NCBI GenBank assembly: GCA_037142435.1
Contig: JBAXAO010000023.1
Location: forward strand, 1 to 20,771
Length of the DNA stretch: 20,771 bases
Reading direction: 5' to 3'
Origin: CAIMZW01 sp037142435
GTDB taxonomy: Bacteria; Actinomycetota; Actinomycetes; Nanopelagicales; Nanopelagicaceae
A program made the position numbers and the translations under genes. Shown in pieces: positions 13,036-20,771 of this stretch. The notes beneath the pieces were generated by a model. The model was not told the DNA's origin and ran no database searches. It saw only the letters and a program-made list of their open reading frames with translations. Position 1 is the first letter of the stretch, and the number at the start of each line of letters is the position of its first letter.

Positions 13036-13791
13036 TTAGCCTTGAGCGGAGGAGCCAGGACCGAATTGCAGGTGAACAACTTCACCAGTGGCACCTGGAG
13101 CGCCAGCAAATTGGCCATTGACCGTTAAATTAACGGCGCCAGCGTTACCAATTACAAAATTAAGGGCCTGATTATTTTCAAATGATTGGGTTTGACCCTT
13201 AGACAATTTGCCGGCAAATACTTGAGTTCCAGAGCTGTCGGTGACTCCCAGCCATGTGGATCCGGCGCTCGCGTCAACCACAACCGTTACCGCCGATGTC
13301 TTGGTGGCGACAACGGGGTTATCAGAAGGAGTGTTTACCGGAGCTGGAGTATTTGACACCGTTGGTGCAGCTAGCGCAACAGTTGCAATTTTTTTGGCGG
13401 TGTTGGTGTGAACAAAACCTTTGACAGTTGGAACAAGCACTAGCAATGCCAGAACACCAGCGGCGACCATCGAAAGCGTCTTGTACGAGAATCCAGATTT
13501 TTCACTTTTTGCTGGAGTGGCAAAGTTTTCAGTTAAGAGATCAATCATCGGACGATCGAGTTCGCCTGTGGTGGTTTCTAATTCGACGATTAGAGCATCG
13601 GCGTCGGTATTAACAAGTTTGGCAATAGTGCGGATATGTCCGCGGGCATATGCAGTACCGCCGCAGGAGGAAAAATTATCGTTCTCGAGATCGGTGATTA
13701 CATTTTGGCGGATGCGAGTCGCATCAGAAATTTCCGCGATGGAGAGACCAGCGGCCAAACGCGCTTGTTGTAATGCAGAACCAAGAGACAC
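13036..13791 (-). CDS. RodZ-like protein: HTH domain, one membrane segment, DUF4115 domain
   Basis: A 251-residue protein with the RodZ layout. It has a cytoplasmic helix-turn-helix domain (SLGSALQQARLAAGLSIAEISDATRI and on to about residue 70), a single membrane helix (about 106-124), a Pro/Thr/Val-rich linker and an extracellular beta domain of the DUF4115 type (about 166-245). RodZ links the cytoskeleton to cell-wall synthesis; in actinobacteria without MreB the role is less clear. The GTG at 13791 has GAAGAGG 8 bases upstream. It lies between ftsK and rimO. Confidence 0.86.
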   Translation of the reverse strand: MSLGSALQQARLAAGLSIAEISDATRIRQNVITDLENDNFSSCGGTAYARGHIRTIAKLVNTDADALIVELETTTGELDRPMIDLLTENFATPAKSEKSGFSYKTLSMVAAGVLALLVLVPTVKGFVHTNTAKKIATVALAAPTVSNTPAPVNTPSDNPVVATKTSAVTVVVDASAGSTWLGVTDSSGTQVFAGKLSKGQTQSFENNQALNFVIGNAGAVNLTVNGQFAGAPGATGEVVHLQFGPGSSAQG

Positions 13792-13900
13792 GGGAAGAAC
13801 CTCTTCAACTATTTACACGTGGGGAATGGATAACGTGAGGGTCAAAGGGTAAAGGCTAGGCGCCTGGTATATCAAGCCGGCCAAATGAACATACGCTGAA
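13792..13900. other. Intergenic region between ftsK and the rodZ-like gene
   Basis: 109 bases with no gene. Apart from the ribosome site of the rodZ-like gene and a short palindrome AGGCGCCT, nothing clear is seen; no convincing promoter or terminator. Confidence 0.4.
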
Positions 13901-16252
13901 TTACAAGTTTCCTTGCAATTGTTCGAGAACATCTGGCATCTGTTCGGCGTTGATGAGCACAATTCGAGCCTTCGAACCCTCGGATGGGCCAACGATTCCT
14001 CGGCTCTCCATCAAATCCATCAGACGACCAGCCTTGGCAAAGCCGACACGAAGTTTGCGTTGCAACATCGAGGTCGAGCCGAATTGGGTCGAGACTACGA
14101 GTTGGACTGCCTGGAGCAAGAGATCTAGGTCATCTCCGATGTCATCTTCGATGACGTGGGCTTTTACCGGAGCTGTCAGGTCAATGCGATACACCGGTTG
14201 CAATTGCGTCTTCACATGATTGACTACTGCTTCGGATTCACGTTCGGAAACATACGCACCTTGAATGCGAACAGCTTTGCTGGCACCCATTGGCAAGAAG
14301 AGACCATCACCTTGACCAACTAACTTTTCGGCGCCGGGTGTATCCAAGATAACGCGTGAATCAGCCAAGCTGGATGTTGCAAAAGAAAGTCGCGAAGGAA
14401 CGTTGGCTTTGATCAAACCAGTGACGACATCAACGCTGGGACGCTGGGTTGCAATCACCAAGTGAATACCGGCAGCGCGAGCGAGCTGGGTAATACGAAC
14501 AATGCTCTCTTCAACTTCTTTTGCTGCGACCATCATCAGGTCAGCAAGCTCGTCAATAATAATCAGTAAGTAGGGATAAGGCTCAAGGATGCGTTCGCTG
14601 CCGGCGGGCAGGGTAACTTTGCCAGCGCGCACTGCTCGATTGAAATCATCGATGTGGCGAAATCCAAAATTAGAAAGATCGTCGTAACGCATATCCATTT
14701 CGCGCACGACCCAAGCCAAAACATCGGCTGCTTTCTTGGGGTTGGTAATGATTGGCGCCATCAAATGAGGAATGCCATCGTAGGAAGTAAGTTCTACGCG
14801 CTTGGGGTCGATCATGACCATGCGAACTTCATCTGGAGTCGAACGCATCAAGACTGAAACAATCAACGAATTAATCATCGAAGATTTACCAGCGCCTGTT
14901 GCACCTGCAACTAAAAGGTGCGGCATCTTGGCCAAGTTAGCGCAGATAAAGTTTCCTTCGACATCCTTACCAAGCGCCACGACCATAGGATGAGATTCAT
15001 TGATCGCAACCGAGGATCGCAACACATCGCCCAAAGCAACTATTTCACGGTCGGTATTAGGAATTTCAATACCCACAGCAGATTTACCAGGAATGGGCGA
15101 AAGGATGCGCACGTCACCGCTGGCAACTGCATATGCAATGTTCTTGGAAAGAGCAGTGATTGCTTCAACTTTTACACCACCTGCGAGTTCAACTTCATAG
15201 CGAGTGACGGTAGGTCCACGCATAAAGCCAGTTACGCGACAATCGACATCGAATTCTTCAAATACTTGAGTTAACGAGGCAACAACCACATCGTTGGCTT
15301 TGGACTTGGCTTTAGCCGGAGGCCCCGAACGGAGCAGGTCCATAGGCGGCAAAATGTAAGGTTTGTCGGAATTAACAATCAGCTGATGAGCAGGCTTCTC
15401 TTGAGTGGGCTTGGGCTCAGATCGCAGCGCCACGGTAGGTTGAGATTCGCGCGGCATAGCCACGGTGAATTCTTTGTCGAAATCGCCCTCATCGAGCTCT
15501 TCCTCTTCATCAAGGGCAGTGTCGAATTCTCGTACTAGCGGCGTATCAAATGCCGGAGTTTCAGAGATTTCAAAATCATCATCAATTCGCGCCGCGCGAG
15601 CATCGGCAACCTTGCCGCTAGACCAGTGAAAGATTGCCTTGATCTTGGCTGCAACTTGCGAAACTGGGGTCGCGGTAACGACGAGCAATCCAAAGATGAA
15701 GAGCAGAATCAAAATCGGATAAGCCAAGATTGTGGTGACCAAACCAACTAGCGGAGTCGAGATGGCATATCCCAACCATCCCCCACCTTGGTGCAAAGCT
15801 TCGGCTGAAGTACCGGATGAGCCATTAATAATGTGCAGCAGTCCGGTGGTTGTGGTCAGCAGAACCAGCGTTCCGATGATGATCCGTCCGGTCGCTCTAG
15901 CTTCATCTGGTGTGCGGAACAAGCGGAATGCAAAATAAGCAAAGACGATCGGCATCAAAATGCCCAGGCGTCCCACCGATCCATAGACGCCAGAATTAAT
16001 TGCCCGACCCAAGAAGTTATTGATGTGAAACCAAGATCCAGATGCGGCAACTAAAGCCAAAATAAAAATGAGAAAGGCGTAGCCATCGCGTTGATGGGCG
16101 GGGTCTAAATCTTTAGCCCCGCGGAAGATGAAGCGGATTCCGCTGCCAATTGCCTTTGCAAAAAAGCGCCAGACGGCGGCCAACCCTCGCCCGGTTTGGG
16201 CGGCAGGTGACTTTTTTGTGCTCGCGCGAGCGCGTGACTTCCGTTTGGCCAT
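13901..16252 (-). CDS. ftsK: DNA translocase FtsK/SpoIIIE
   Basis: Septal ATPase that pumps chromosomal DNA during division. The 783 residues start with a basic segment (1-45), followed by membrane helices at about 57-75, 95-112, 123-143 and 165-195. An acidic linker (224-262) and the motor follow, with Walker A GATGAGKSS (450-458) and Walker B LLIIIDELADLM (562-573), and then a C-terminal gamma winged-helix domain (QFGSTSMLQRKLRVGFAKAGRLMDLMESRGIVG) that would read orienting DNA motifs. AGGT close to the ATG is a modest ribosome site. It lies 51 bases after rnj on the same strand. Confidence 0.96.
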   Translation of the reverse strand: MAKRKSRARASTKKSPAAQTGRGLAAVWRFFAKAIGSGIRFIFRGAKDLDPAHQRDGYAFLIFILALVAASGSWFHINNFLGRAINSGVYGSVGRLGILMPIVFAYFAFRLFRTPDEARATGRIIIGTLVLLTTTTGLLHIINGSSGTSAEALHQGGGWLGYAISTPLVGLVTTILAYPILILLFIFGLLVVTATPVSQVAAKIKAIFHWSSGKVADARAARIDDDFEISETPAFDTPLVREFDTALDEEEELDEGDFDKEFTVAMPRESQPTVALRSEPKPTQEKPAHQLIVNSDKPYILPPMDLLRSGPPAKAKSKANDVVVASLTQVFEEFDVDCRVTGFMRGPTVTRYEVELAGGVKVEAITALSKNIAYAVASGDVRILSPIPGKSAVGIEIPNTDREIVALGDVLRSSVAINESHPMVVALGKDVEGNFICANLAKMPHLLVAGATGAGKSSMINSLIVSVLMRSTPDEVRMVMIDPKRVELTSYDGIPHLMAPIITNPKKAADVLAWVVREMDMRYDDLSNFGFRHIDDFNRAVRAGKVTLPAGSERILEPYPYLLIIIDELADLMMVAAKEVEESIVRITQLARAAGIHLVIATQRPSVDVVTGLIKANVPSRLSFATSSLADSRVILDTPGAEKLVGQGDGLFLPMGASKAVRIQGAYVSERESEAVVNHVKTQLQPVYRIDLTAPVKAHVIEDDIGDDLDLLLQAVQLVVSTQFGSTSMLQRKLRVGFAKAGRLMDLMESRGIVGPSEGSKARIVLINAEQMPDVLEQLQGNL

Positions 16253-16303
16253 AGTGACCTAAGCCTAAAGATTGTTCTTACGGTGAGCCCTATCGGCGCG
16301 CCG

Positions 16304-17986
16304 CTAAACCTCAATCACAACAGGCACAATCATCGGCTTTCTCCGATGCTCTTCCCCTACCCAGCTGCCCACCGTACGACGCACCACCTGCGAGAGTTGA
16401 TGCGTTCCGTTAATGCCATTAGCCACAGCAGTAGCCAGCGCCTTTTCGATCATGCCCTTTACTTCTTCGAAGAGGCCAAGATCTTCGGTAAATCCACGAG
16501 CATGGATATCGGGGCCAGCAACGATCTTGCCACTTTGGGAATCGATGACGACAACAACCGAGATAAAACCTTCTTCACCCAAGATGCGACGGTCTTTTAA
16601 GGAGCTTTCGGTGATTTCACCAATACTTTCACCGTCGACGTAAACAAATCCAACGGGAACAGCTCCTGCGACATCGGCATAACCATCGGCCATATCAACA
16701 ACGATTCCGTTATCGACCACGATGGTATTGGTGCGTGGCACACCGGTCTTGATGGCAAGTTCGGCATTGGCACGAAGGTGACGCCATTCGCCGTGAATCG
16801 GCATGACGTTCTTGGGCTTGACGATGTTGTAGCAATACAACAATTCGCCAGCAGCAGCATGACCAGATACATGCACCATCGCATTGCCTTTATGGACAAC
16901 GGTGGCGCCGAAGCGCGTGAGTTCGTTAATGACCCGATAAACCGGGTTTTCATTTCCAGGAATCAGCGATGAAGCCAAGATGACGGTATCGCCTTTGCCC
17001 ACACGGATCTGGTGATCGCCATTGGCCATGCGCGAAAGCGCGGCCAGTGGTTCGCCTTGCGAGCCGGTGCAGATCAAAACAATTTGATCGCCATAATCAT
17101 CAATGTTCTTGGCATCGACCATGATGCCTTCAGGCACCGTTAGATAGCCAAGATCTTGAGCTAGTTTCATATTGCGCACCATGCTGCGACCTACCAAAGC
17201 GACCTTGCGCTTGTGAGTATGAGCCACATCGATTACTTGTTGGATGCGGTGCACGTGAGATGCAAAGGAAGCGACGATGACGCGGCGATCGGTGGACCTA
17301 ATGACGCGATCTAGAACTGGGCTGATTTCGCGCTCGCCGGTGGTAAAGCCTGGTACATCGGCGTTGGTGGAATCCACCATAAAAAGATCTACACCTTCAG
17401 CGCCCAGACGGGCAAAAGTAGGTAGATCTGTAATGCGACCATCCAAGGGCAATTGATCCATTTTGAAGTCACCGGTAGCAAGAACGACGCCGGCTTCAGT
17501 CTTAATGGCAACAGCTAAAGCATCCGGAATTGAGTGATTGACGGCGATGAATTCAATGTCAAAGGGACCAAACTTTTGGGTCATCCCGGCTTTAACTTCG
17601 ACTTTTGGTGCGGTGATGCGACGCTCTTTCAATTTTGCATCGGTAAATGCCAAAGTCAATTTAGATCCAACGATTGGAATGTCAGAGCGTTCGCGAAGCA
17701 AATAAGGCACTGCGCCAATGTGATCTTCGTGTCCGTGGGTCAAGACGATGGCGACGACGTCGTTCAAGCGGTCGCGAATATAAGAAAAATCAGGAAGGAT
17801 TAAATCGATTCCCGGTTGGCTCTCTTCTGGGAAGAGAACTCCGCAGTCAACAACGAGGAGTTGGCCTTCATATTCGAAGACCGTCATATTGCGACCGATC
17901 TCCCCCAATCCGCCTAAAGCGACGATGCGAAGTGTCTTAGGTGCAAGTTTCGCGGGATAGGGTAAATCGGGATGTGGGTGATTCAT
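16304..17986 (-). CDS. rnj: Ribonuclease J
   Basis: Metallo-beta-lactamase/beta-CASP RNase with endo- and 5' exonuclease activity in RNA processing. The 560 residues include the zinc motif HGHEDH (84-89), later motifs NHSIPDA, TGDFK and VDSTNAD, the beta-CASP region (SFASHVHRIQQ, ICTGSQGEP), HVSGHA and the MPIHGEWRH segment. A C-terminal domain follows from about residue 450. The ATG overlaps the dapA stop by one base (TAATG), so the two are coupled, as in other actinobacteria. The stop is followed directly by a 10-base palindrome CGGCGCGCCG (16294-16303). Confidence 0.97.
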   Translation of the reverse strand: MNHPHPDLPYPAKLAPKTLRIVALGGLGEIGRNMTVFEYEGQLLVVDCGVLFPEESQPGIDLILPDFSYIRDRLNDVVAIVLTHGHEDHIGAVPYLLRERSDIPIVGSKLTLAFTDAKLKERRITAPKVEVKAGMTQKFGPFDIEFIAVNHSIPDALAVAIKTEAGVVLATGDFKMDQLPLDGRITDLPTFARLGAEGVDLFMVDSTNADVPGFTTGEREISPVLDRVIRSTDRRVIVASFASHVHRIQQVIDVAHTHKRKVALVGRSMVRNMKLAQDLGYLTVPEGIMVDAKNIDDYGDQIVLICTGSQGEPLAALSRMANGDHQIRVGKGDTVILASSLIPGNENPVYRVINELTRFGATVVHKGNAMVHVSGHAAAGELLYCYNIVKPKNVMPIHGEWRHLRANAELAIKTGVPRTNTIVVDNGIVVDMADGYADVAGAVPVGFVYVDGESIGEITESSLKDRRILGEEGFISVVVVIDSQSGKIVAGPDIHARGFTEDLGLFEEVKGMIEKALATAVANGINGTHQLSQVVRRTVGSWVGEEHRRKPMIVPVVIEV

Positions 17987-18876
17987 TAGTTGATGTGGAC
18001 TCCACCTGCTCGAAGGTCCTCCCGCAATTGCGCTTTCTGCGCATCGGTGGCATCGACAAGTGGCAATCGTGTAGTTCCGCCAGGTAGACCGAGCATCGTA
18101 AGCGCAGCCTTAGTCAATATCGCACCTTGGGTGCGGAAGGTTCCGGTGAATACCGGCAATAATTTTTGATGAATTTCAAGGGCGCGATCGGCGTTTCCGG
18201 CAAACCAGGCATCCAACATTTCGCGCAAATCTTGGCCAACGGTATGGCCACACACCGAAACAAAACCAACGGCGCCAAGAGAAAGAAGCGCCAAGTTAAG
18301 AATGTCATCACCTGAGTAAACCGGTAAGCCGGTGCGCTTAATCACCCAAGAGGTTGACGCTGGATTTCCCTTGGCATCTTTGAGAGCAACGATGTTGGGG
18401 ACTTCCGCCAAGCGACAGATGGTGTCTTGCTCGAGCTCGACGCCGGTGCGACCAGGAATGTCGTACATCATTATCGGAAGATCGGTTGCCGAGGCAACGG
18501 CACGAAAGTGGGCCTCGATGCCGGCTTGCGGAGGCTTGTTGTAATAAGGAGTGACGATCAGCAAACCGTCAGCACCAGCGGCTTGCGAGCGCTTGGCTTG
18601 TTCGACGGTGTAGGCAGTTTCGTTATCGCCGGCGCCAGTAAGCACCTTGATGTGAGAAGGAACTGCTTCCTTGACAACGCGAATGATTTCTAATTTTTCT
18701 GATGACTTGGTTGTGGGTGCTTCGCCGGTGGTCCCGTTTACAGCAATTGCATCATGACCATTAGCAACTAAATGCAGGGCCAATGTAGCAACGCCATTCC
18801 AATCGATAGCCCCATCCTTGTCGAACGGAGTCACCATTGCGGTGATCAAACGTCCAAAGGGCGGCTTAATATGCAT
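17986..18876 (-). CDS. dapA: 4-Hydroxy-tetrahydrodipicolinate synthase DapA
   Basis: Condenses pyruvate with aspartate semialdehyde in lysine and diaminopimelate synthesis. The 296-residue TIM barrel has GTTGE (48-52), YYNKP (111-115), the catalytic tyrosine in MMYDIPGRTG (Y138) and the Schiff-base lysine in VALKDAKG (K166). Length is normal. It begins with a leaderless-type start (TAGAGT, 6 bases, ATG) and is joined to rnj by a TAATG overlap. thyX lies upstream on the same strand, 82 bases away. Confidence 0.97.
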   Translation of the reverse strand: MHIKPPFGRLITAMVTPFDKDGAIDWNGVATLALHLVANGHDAIAVNGTTGEAPTTKSSEKLEIIRVVKEAVPSHIKVLTGAGDNETAYTVEQAKRSQAAGADGLLIVTPYYNKPPQAGIEAHFRAVASATDLPIMMYDIPGRTGVELEQDTICRLAEVPNIVALKDAKGNPASTSWVIKRTGLPVYSGDDILNLALLSLGAVGFVSVCGHTVGQDLREMLDAWFAGNADRALEIHQKLLPVFTGTFRTQGAILTKAALTMLGLPGGTTRLPLVDATDAQKAQLREDLRAGGVHIN

Positions 18877-18958
18877 ACGCTCACTCTATCGTGAGGCGTG
18901 GGGGTGATACCTAACTATTTCAGGGAGCAACTCGATAAAAGCTCGAAAAGTTGGCTTT
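18877..18958 (-). other. Intergenic region between thyX and dapA
   Basis: 82 bases. It holds the dapA -10 and, just after the thyX stop, an AT-rich imperfect stem built on CAACT/AGTTG (about 18927-18952). This could end thyX transcripts but lacks a good T-run. Confidence 0.35.
18883..18888 (-). promoter_or_regulatory. Leaderless-type -10 element of dapA
   Basis: TAGAGT ends 6 bases before the ATG. A weak GAGTGAG could alternatively act as a ribosome site, so the leaderless reading is less certain here. Confidence 0.4.
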
Positions 18959-19717
18959 TTACGGCGCTATTCGGCCGGATTTTACGAATGCACCATAAGT
19001 AATGGGCATTAATTCCGCAAAAACAGCCTCCATTTTCTCAGCCACCATTTCGATTTCACGTTGTGGATAGCTGGGGAAATGCGAACCTTCGCGGGATGTG
19101 CGCAGGGAAAGAAAGTTCATCAATGCGCGGGCATTCATGGTGACATACATCGAAGAATATAAAGTCACAGGAAGTACGGCGCGGGCAACTTCACGGGCAA
19201 CACCTGATGCCAAAATCTTTTGATAACTTTCATAGGCAAAGGTGCAGCTGGCCTTGATGGTAGATACCGTTAATTCATATTGTTCTTGGGTACCTTCTAC
19301 AAATTCGTAGGCACCAGTTTTACCAATTTGAACGAGTTTGCGCTCTTTACTGGGAACATAAAAAACTGGACGGAGTTCGCGATAGCGACCGCTCTCCTCG
19401 TTGTAGGAAGCGATGCGATGGCGCATGAATTCGCGGAATACAAAGATGGGGGCCGAAATAAAGAAGGTCATCGAGGTGTGCTCGAAGGGGCTTCCGTGGC
19501 GCTCGCGAGCTAAATAGTTAATCAAACCTTCAGACCTGGAAGCATCCGATCCCACAGCTTCCAAGGAATTCTCGCCCGCGGTTGAAACCCTTGCCGCCCA
19601 AATCACGTCGGCATCGCTAGCTGCATGCTTAACCAGTTCAACCGTCATATCCTCACGGAAAACGATGGGAAAGGCTTCATGGGCTACTAAAGAATCTGGG
19701 GTCTGGGCATCGCTCAT
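18959..19717 (-). CDS. thyX: FAD-dependent thymidylate synthase ThyX
   Basis: Makes dTMP from dUMP using a flavin and methylenetetrahydrofolate. The 252 residues contain RHGSPFEH (73-80) and the family signature RHR-x2-S-x4-S-x-R as RHRIASYNEESGR (99-111). The C-terminal region carries NARALMNFLSLRTS and a GSHFPSYPQREI segment. No thyA was seen in the window. TAAGGT lies 7 bases before the ATG with no Shine-Dalgarno. It is divergent from azlC with 57 bases between the chosen starts. Confidence 0.97.
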   Translation of the reverse strand: MSDAQTPDSLVAHEAFPIVFREDMTVELVKHAASDADVIWAARVSTAGENSLEAVGSDASRSEGLINYLARERHGSPFEHTSMTFFISAPIFVFREFMRHRIASYNEESGRYRELRPVFYVPSKERKLVQIGKTGAYEFVEGTQEQYELTVSTIKASCTFAYESYQKILASGVAREVARAVLPVTLYSSMYVTMNARALMNFLSLRTSREGSHFPSYPQREIEMVAEKMEAVFAELMPITYGAFVKSGRIAP

Positions 19718-19724
19718 AGCCGTG

Positions 19725-19730
19725 ACCTTA
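19725..19730 (-). promoter_or_regulatory. Leaderless-type -10 element of thyX
   Basis: TAAGGT followed by exactly 7 bases and the thyX ATG; no ribosome site is present between them. Confidence 0.5.
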
Positions 19731-19774
19731 TCTAGTGGTTATGGGGCTCTTTGGGATTAAGGCAGAATATCGGC

Positions 19775-20416
19775 GTGTCAGTGAAGCGCGATTCCCTCAG
19801 CATCGGAATTACAGTCGGAGCCTTCGGCAGCGCTTTTGGGGCGGCCGCTATCGCCTCCCATTACACCGTGCTCCAAGCCTGTGCCCTCAGCCTTCTGACC
19901 TTTTCGGGCGCCTCTCAATTCGCTGTCATCGGAGTCCTGGGCTCGGGTGGTGGCGTCGCCAGCGCGATCGCAACCTCATCCCTCTTGGGTATTCGTAATG
20001 GGCTGTATGGCGTGCGCATGGCTCAACTTCTGCACGTAACTGGCTTCAAGCGTGTTGTCGCCGCCCAAATCACGATCGATGAATCCACGGGAGTAGCACT
20101 TTCCCAAGATGATGAAACCGCAGCGCGAACTGGTTTTTACTACACCGGCACCGCCGTCTTTATCTTCTGGAATATCTTCACTCTTCTAGGTGCACTGGGC
20201 GCAAATGCTCTAGGCGATCCTGCGGCCTGGGGACTAGATACTGCCGTGCCTGCCATTTTCTTAGGGTTGGTCTGGAATCGATTGAAGAGTAAACAAACCT
20301 GGGCGCTAGCTATTTCAGCTTTGCTTCTGGCACTGATGTTGACACCGATTGCCCCTGCCGGCGTTCCGATCATGGCAACCATTGGTTTAGCAATCATTGT
20401 GGGGTGGCGCGAATGA
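19775..20416 (+). CDS. azlC: AzlC-family branched-chain amino acid exporter, large subunit
   Basis: About 213 residues with several hydrophobic helices. It carries the AzlC pattern: an RDSLSIGITVGAFGSAFGAAA start, LLTFSGASQFAVIGVL, the IRNGLYGVRMA loop and the ITIDESTGVAL segment. With AzlD it forms an exporter for branched-chain amino acids; substrate range is from family knowledge. The start is uncertain: GTG at 19775 or 19781 fits the family N-terminus better than the in-frame TTG at 19751. Its end overlaps azlD (ATGA). Confidence 0.9.
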   Translation: MSVKRDSLSIGITVGAFGSAFGAAAIASHYTVLQACALSLLTFSGASQFAVIGVLGSGGGVASAIATSSLLGIRNGLYGVRMAQLLHVTGFKRVVAAQITIDESTGVALSQDDETAARTGFYYTGTAVFIFWNIFTLLGALGANALGDPAAWGLDTAVPAIFLGLVWNRLKSKQTWALAISALLLALMLTPIAPAGVPIMATIGLAIIVGWRE

Positions 20417-20721
20417 GTGCGCAATGGATCACCGTTATCGGGACTTCGTTTTTTTGTTATGCCTTTAAGTATTTGGGTCATTCCATCCCAGCAAGTTGGA
20501 CTAACCATCCACGCGCGCAACGCATTAACGCATTCGTACCAATCGTCCTCTTAATGGGATTGGTAACAGTGCAATCCTTTACCGAGAAAACCAAATTGGT
20601 AATCGATCACCGCGCTGCCGGAATTGCCGTTGCGTTTGCGGCGCTCCTGGCAAAAGTGCCATTTCCGATTGTGATTATTCTGTCGGCCGTTTCCTCAGCC
20701 TTGGTGTATCGACTAACTTAA
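20413..20721 (+). CDS. azlD: AzlD-family small subunit of the branched-chain amino acid exporter
   Basis: A 102-residue membrane protein with about four hydrophobic segments, starting SAQWITVIGTSFFCYAFKYLGHSIP. It has the HPRAQRINAFVPIVLL motif and the VIDHRAAGIAVAFAALLAKVPF segment, both typical of AzlD. The ATG at 20413 overlaps the azlC stop (ATGA) and is preferred over the GTG at 20404. Confidence 0.9.
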   Translation: MSAQWITVIGTSFFCYAFKYLGHSIPASWTNHPRAQRINAFVPIVLLMGLVTVQSFTEKTKLVIDHRAAGIAVAFAALLAKVPFPIVIILSAVSSALVYRLT

Positions 20722-20722
20722 A

Positions 20723-20771
20723 GTCTGGAACCTGCAGCCGATCCCCCAGAAAGTTTTTGGGATAGCCAGAC
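20723..20771 (+). terminator. Inverted repeat after azlD, cut by the window edge
   Basis: GTCTGG (20723-20728) and CCAGAC (20766-20771) enclose a second stem, ATCCC (20741-20745) and GGGAT (20759-20763), with TTTTT in its loop. It begins one base after the azlD stop. A T-run could lie beyond the end of the window, so terminator function is only likely. Confidence 0.45.

Noticed and set aside
13421..13852. 143-codon plus-strand frame over the rodZ-like gene
   Set aside because: It is antisense to a well-supported gene with recognisable domains; the frame is open by chance.
16294..16303. Palindrome CGGCGCGCCG after rnj as a terminator
   Set aside because: It has no loop and no T-run, so it cannot form a normal terminator hairpin; it may be a chance palindrome.

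Overview
The window looks like the chromosome of an Actinomycetota member with moderate G+C (about half by eye). The main reason is gene order. Read on the minus strand it runs thyX - dapA - rnj - ftsK - rodZ-like - rimO - pgsA - pncC/cinA - clgR - tetR - DUF3046 - recA - recX - miaB. This is the order I know from mycobacteria and other actinobacteria, with differences. ThyX, an XRE gene of the ClgR type, a DUF3046 gene, a CGAAC-N4-GTTCG SOS box and many leaderless-type starts all fit. A small-genome planktonic actinobacterium is plausible but is an inference.

Layout: 1-980 holds the 5' part of miaB (its 3' end is outside the window). 1032-3915 (minus) is a surface-protein cassette: two SipW-type (S26B) signal peptidases, a TasA/camelysin-like protein and a second small secreted protein. 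4114-4893 (plus) is an orphan OmpR-type response regulator with a degenerate receiver. 4859-6432 is recX-recA under an SOS promoter. 6658-9563 (plus) is glpX, a MIP channel and a cyclopropane-fatty-acid synthase. 9564-12996 is a tightly overlapped operon rimO-pgsA-pncC-clgR-tetR-DUF3046. 13036-18876 holds the rodZ-like gene, ftsK, rnj and dapA. 18959-19717 is thyX. 19775-20721 (plus) is azlC-azlD, followed by an inverted repeat cut by the window edge.

The most interesting part is the response regulator plus signal-peptidase/TasA cassette, inserted between recX and miaB, which are otherwise close neighbours. Both signal peptidase genes have the same promoter layout: two CGTGA(G/T) hexamers with an 11-bp period, exactly 10 bp, a TA(A/T)TTT -10 element, then 6-7 bp to the ATG. 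An 11-bp tandem repeat where the -35 should be is what OmpR/PhoB-family activators usually bind. The neighbouring regulator, whose receiver lacks the phospho-acceptor Asp, is therefore the obvious candidate controller. Together this suggests a dedicated, co-regulated system for making a TasA-like surface fibre or coat.

A second theme is leaderless transcription. Eight genes have a TANNNT hexamer ending exactly 6 or 7 bases before the start codon. Genes with a clear Shine-Dalgarno sequence (the response regulator, recA, rodZ-like, cfa) do not show it. No tRNA, rRNA, CRISPR array, insertion sequence or intergenic stretch longer than about 230 bases was seen.
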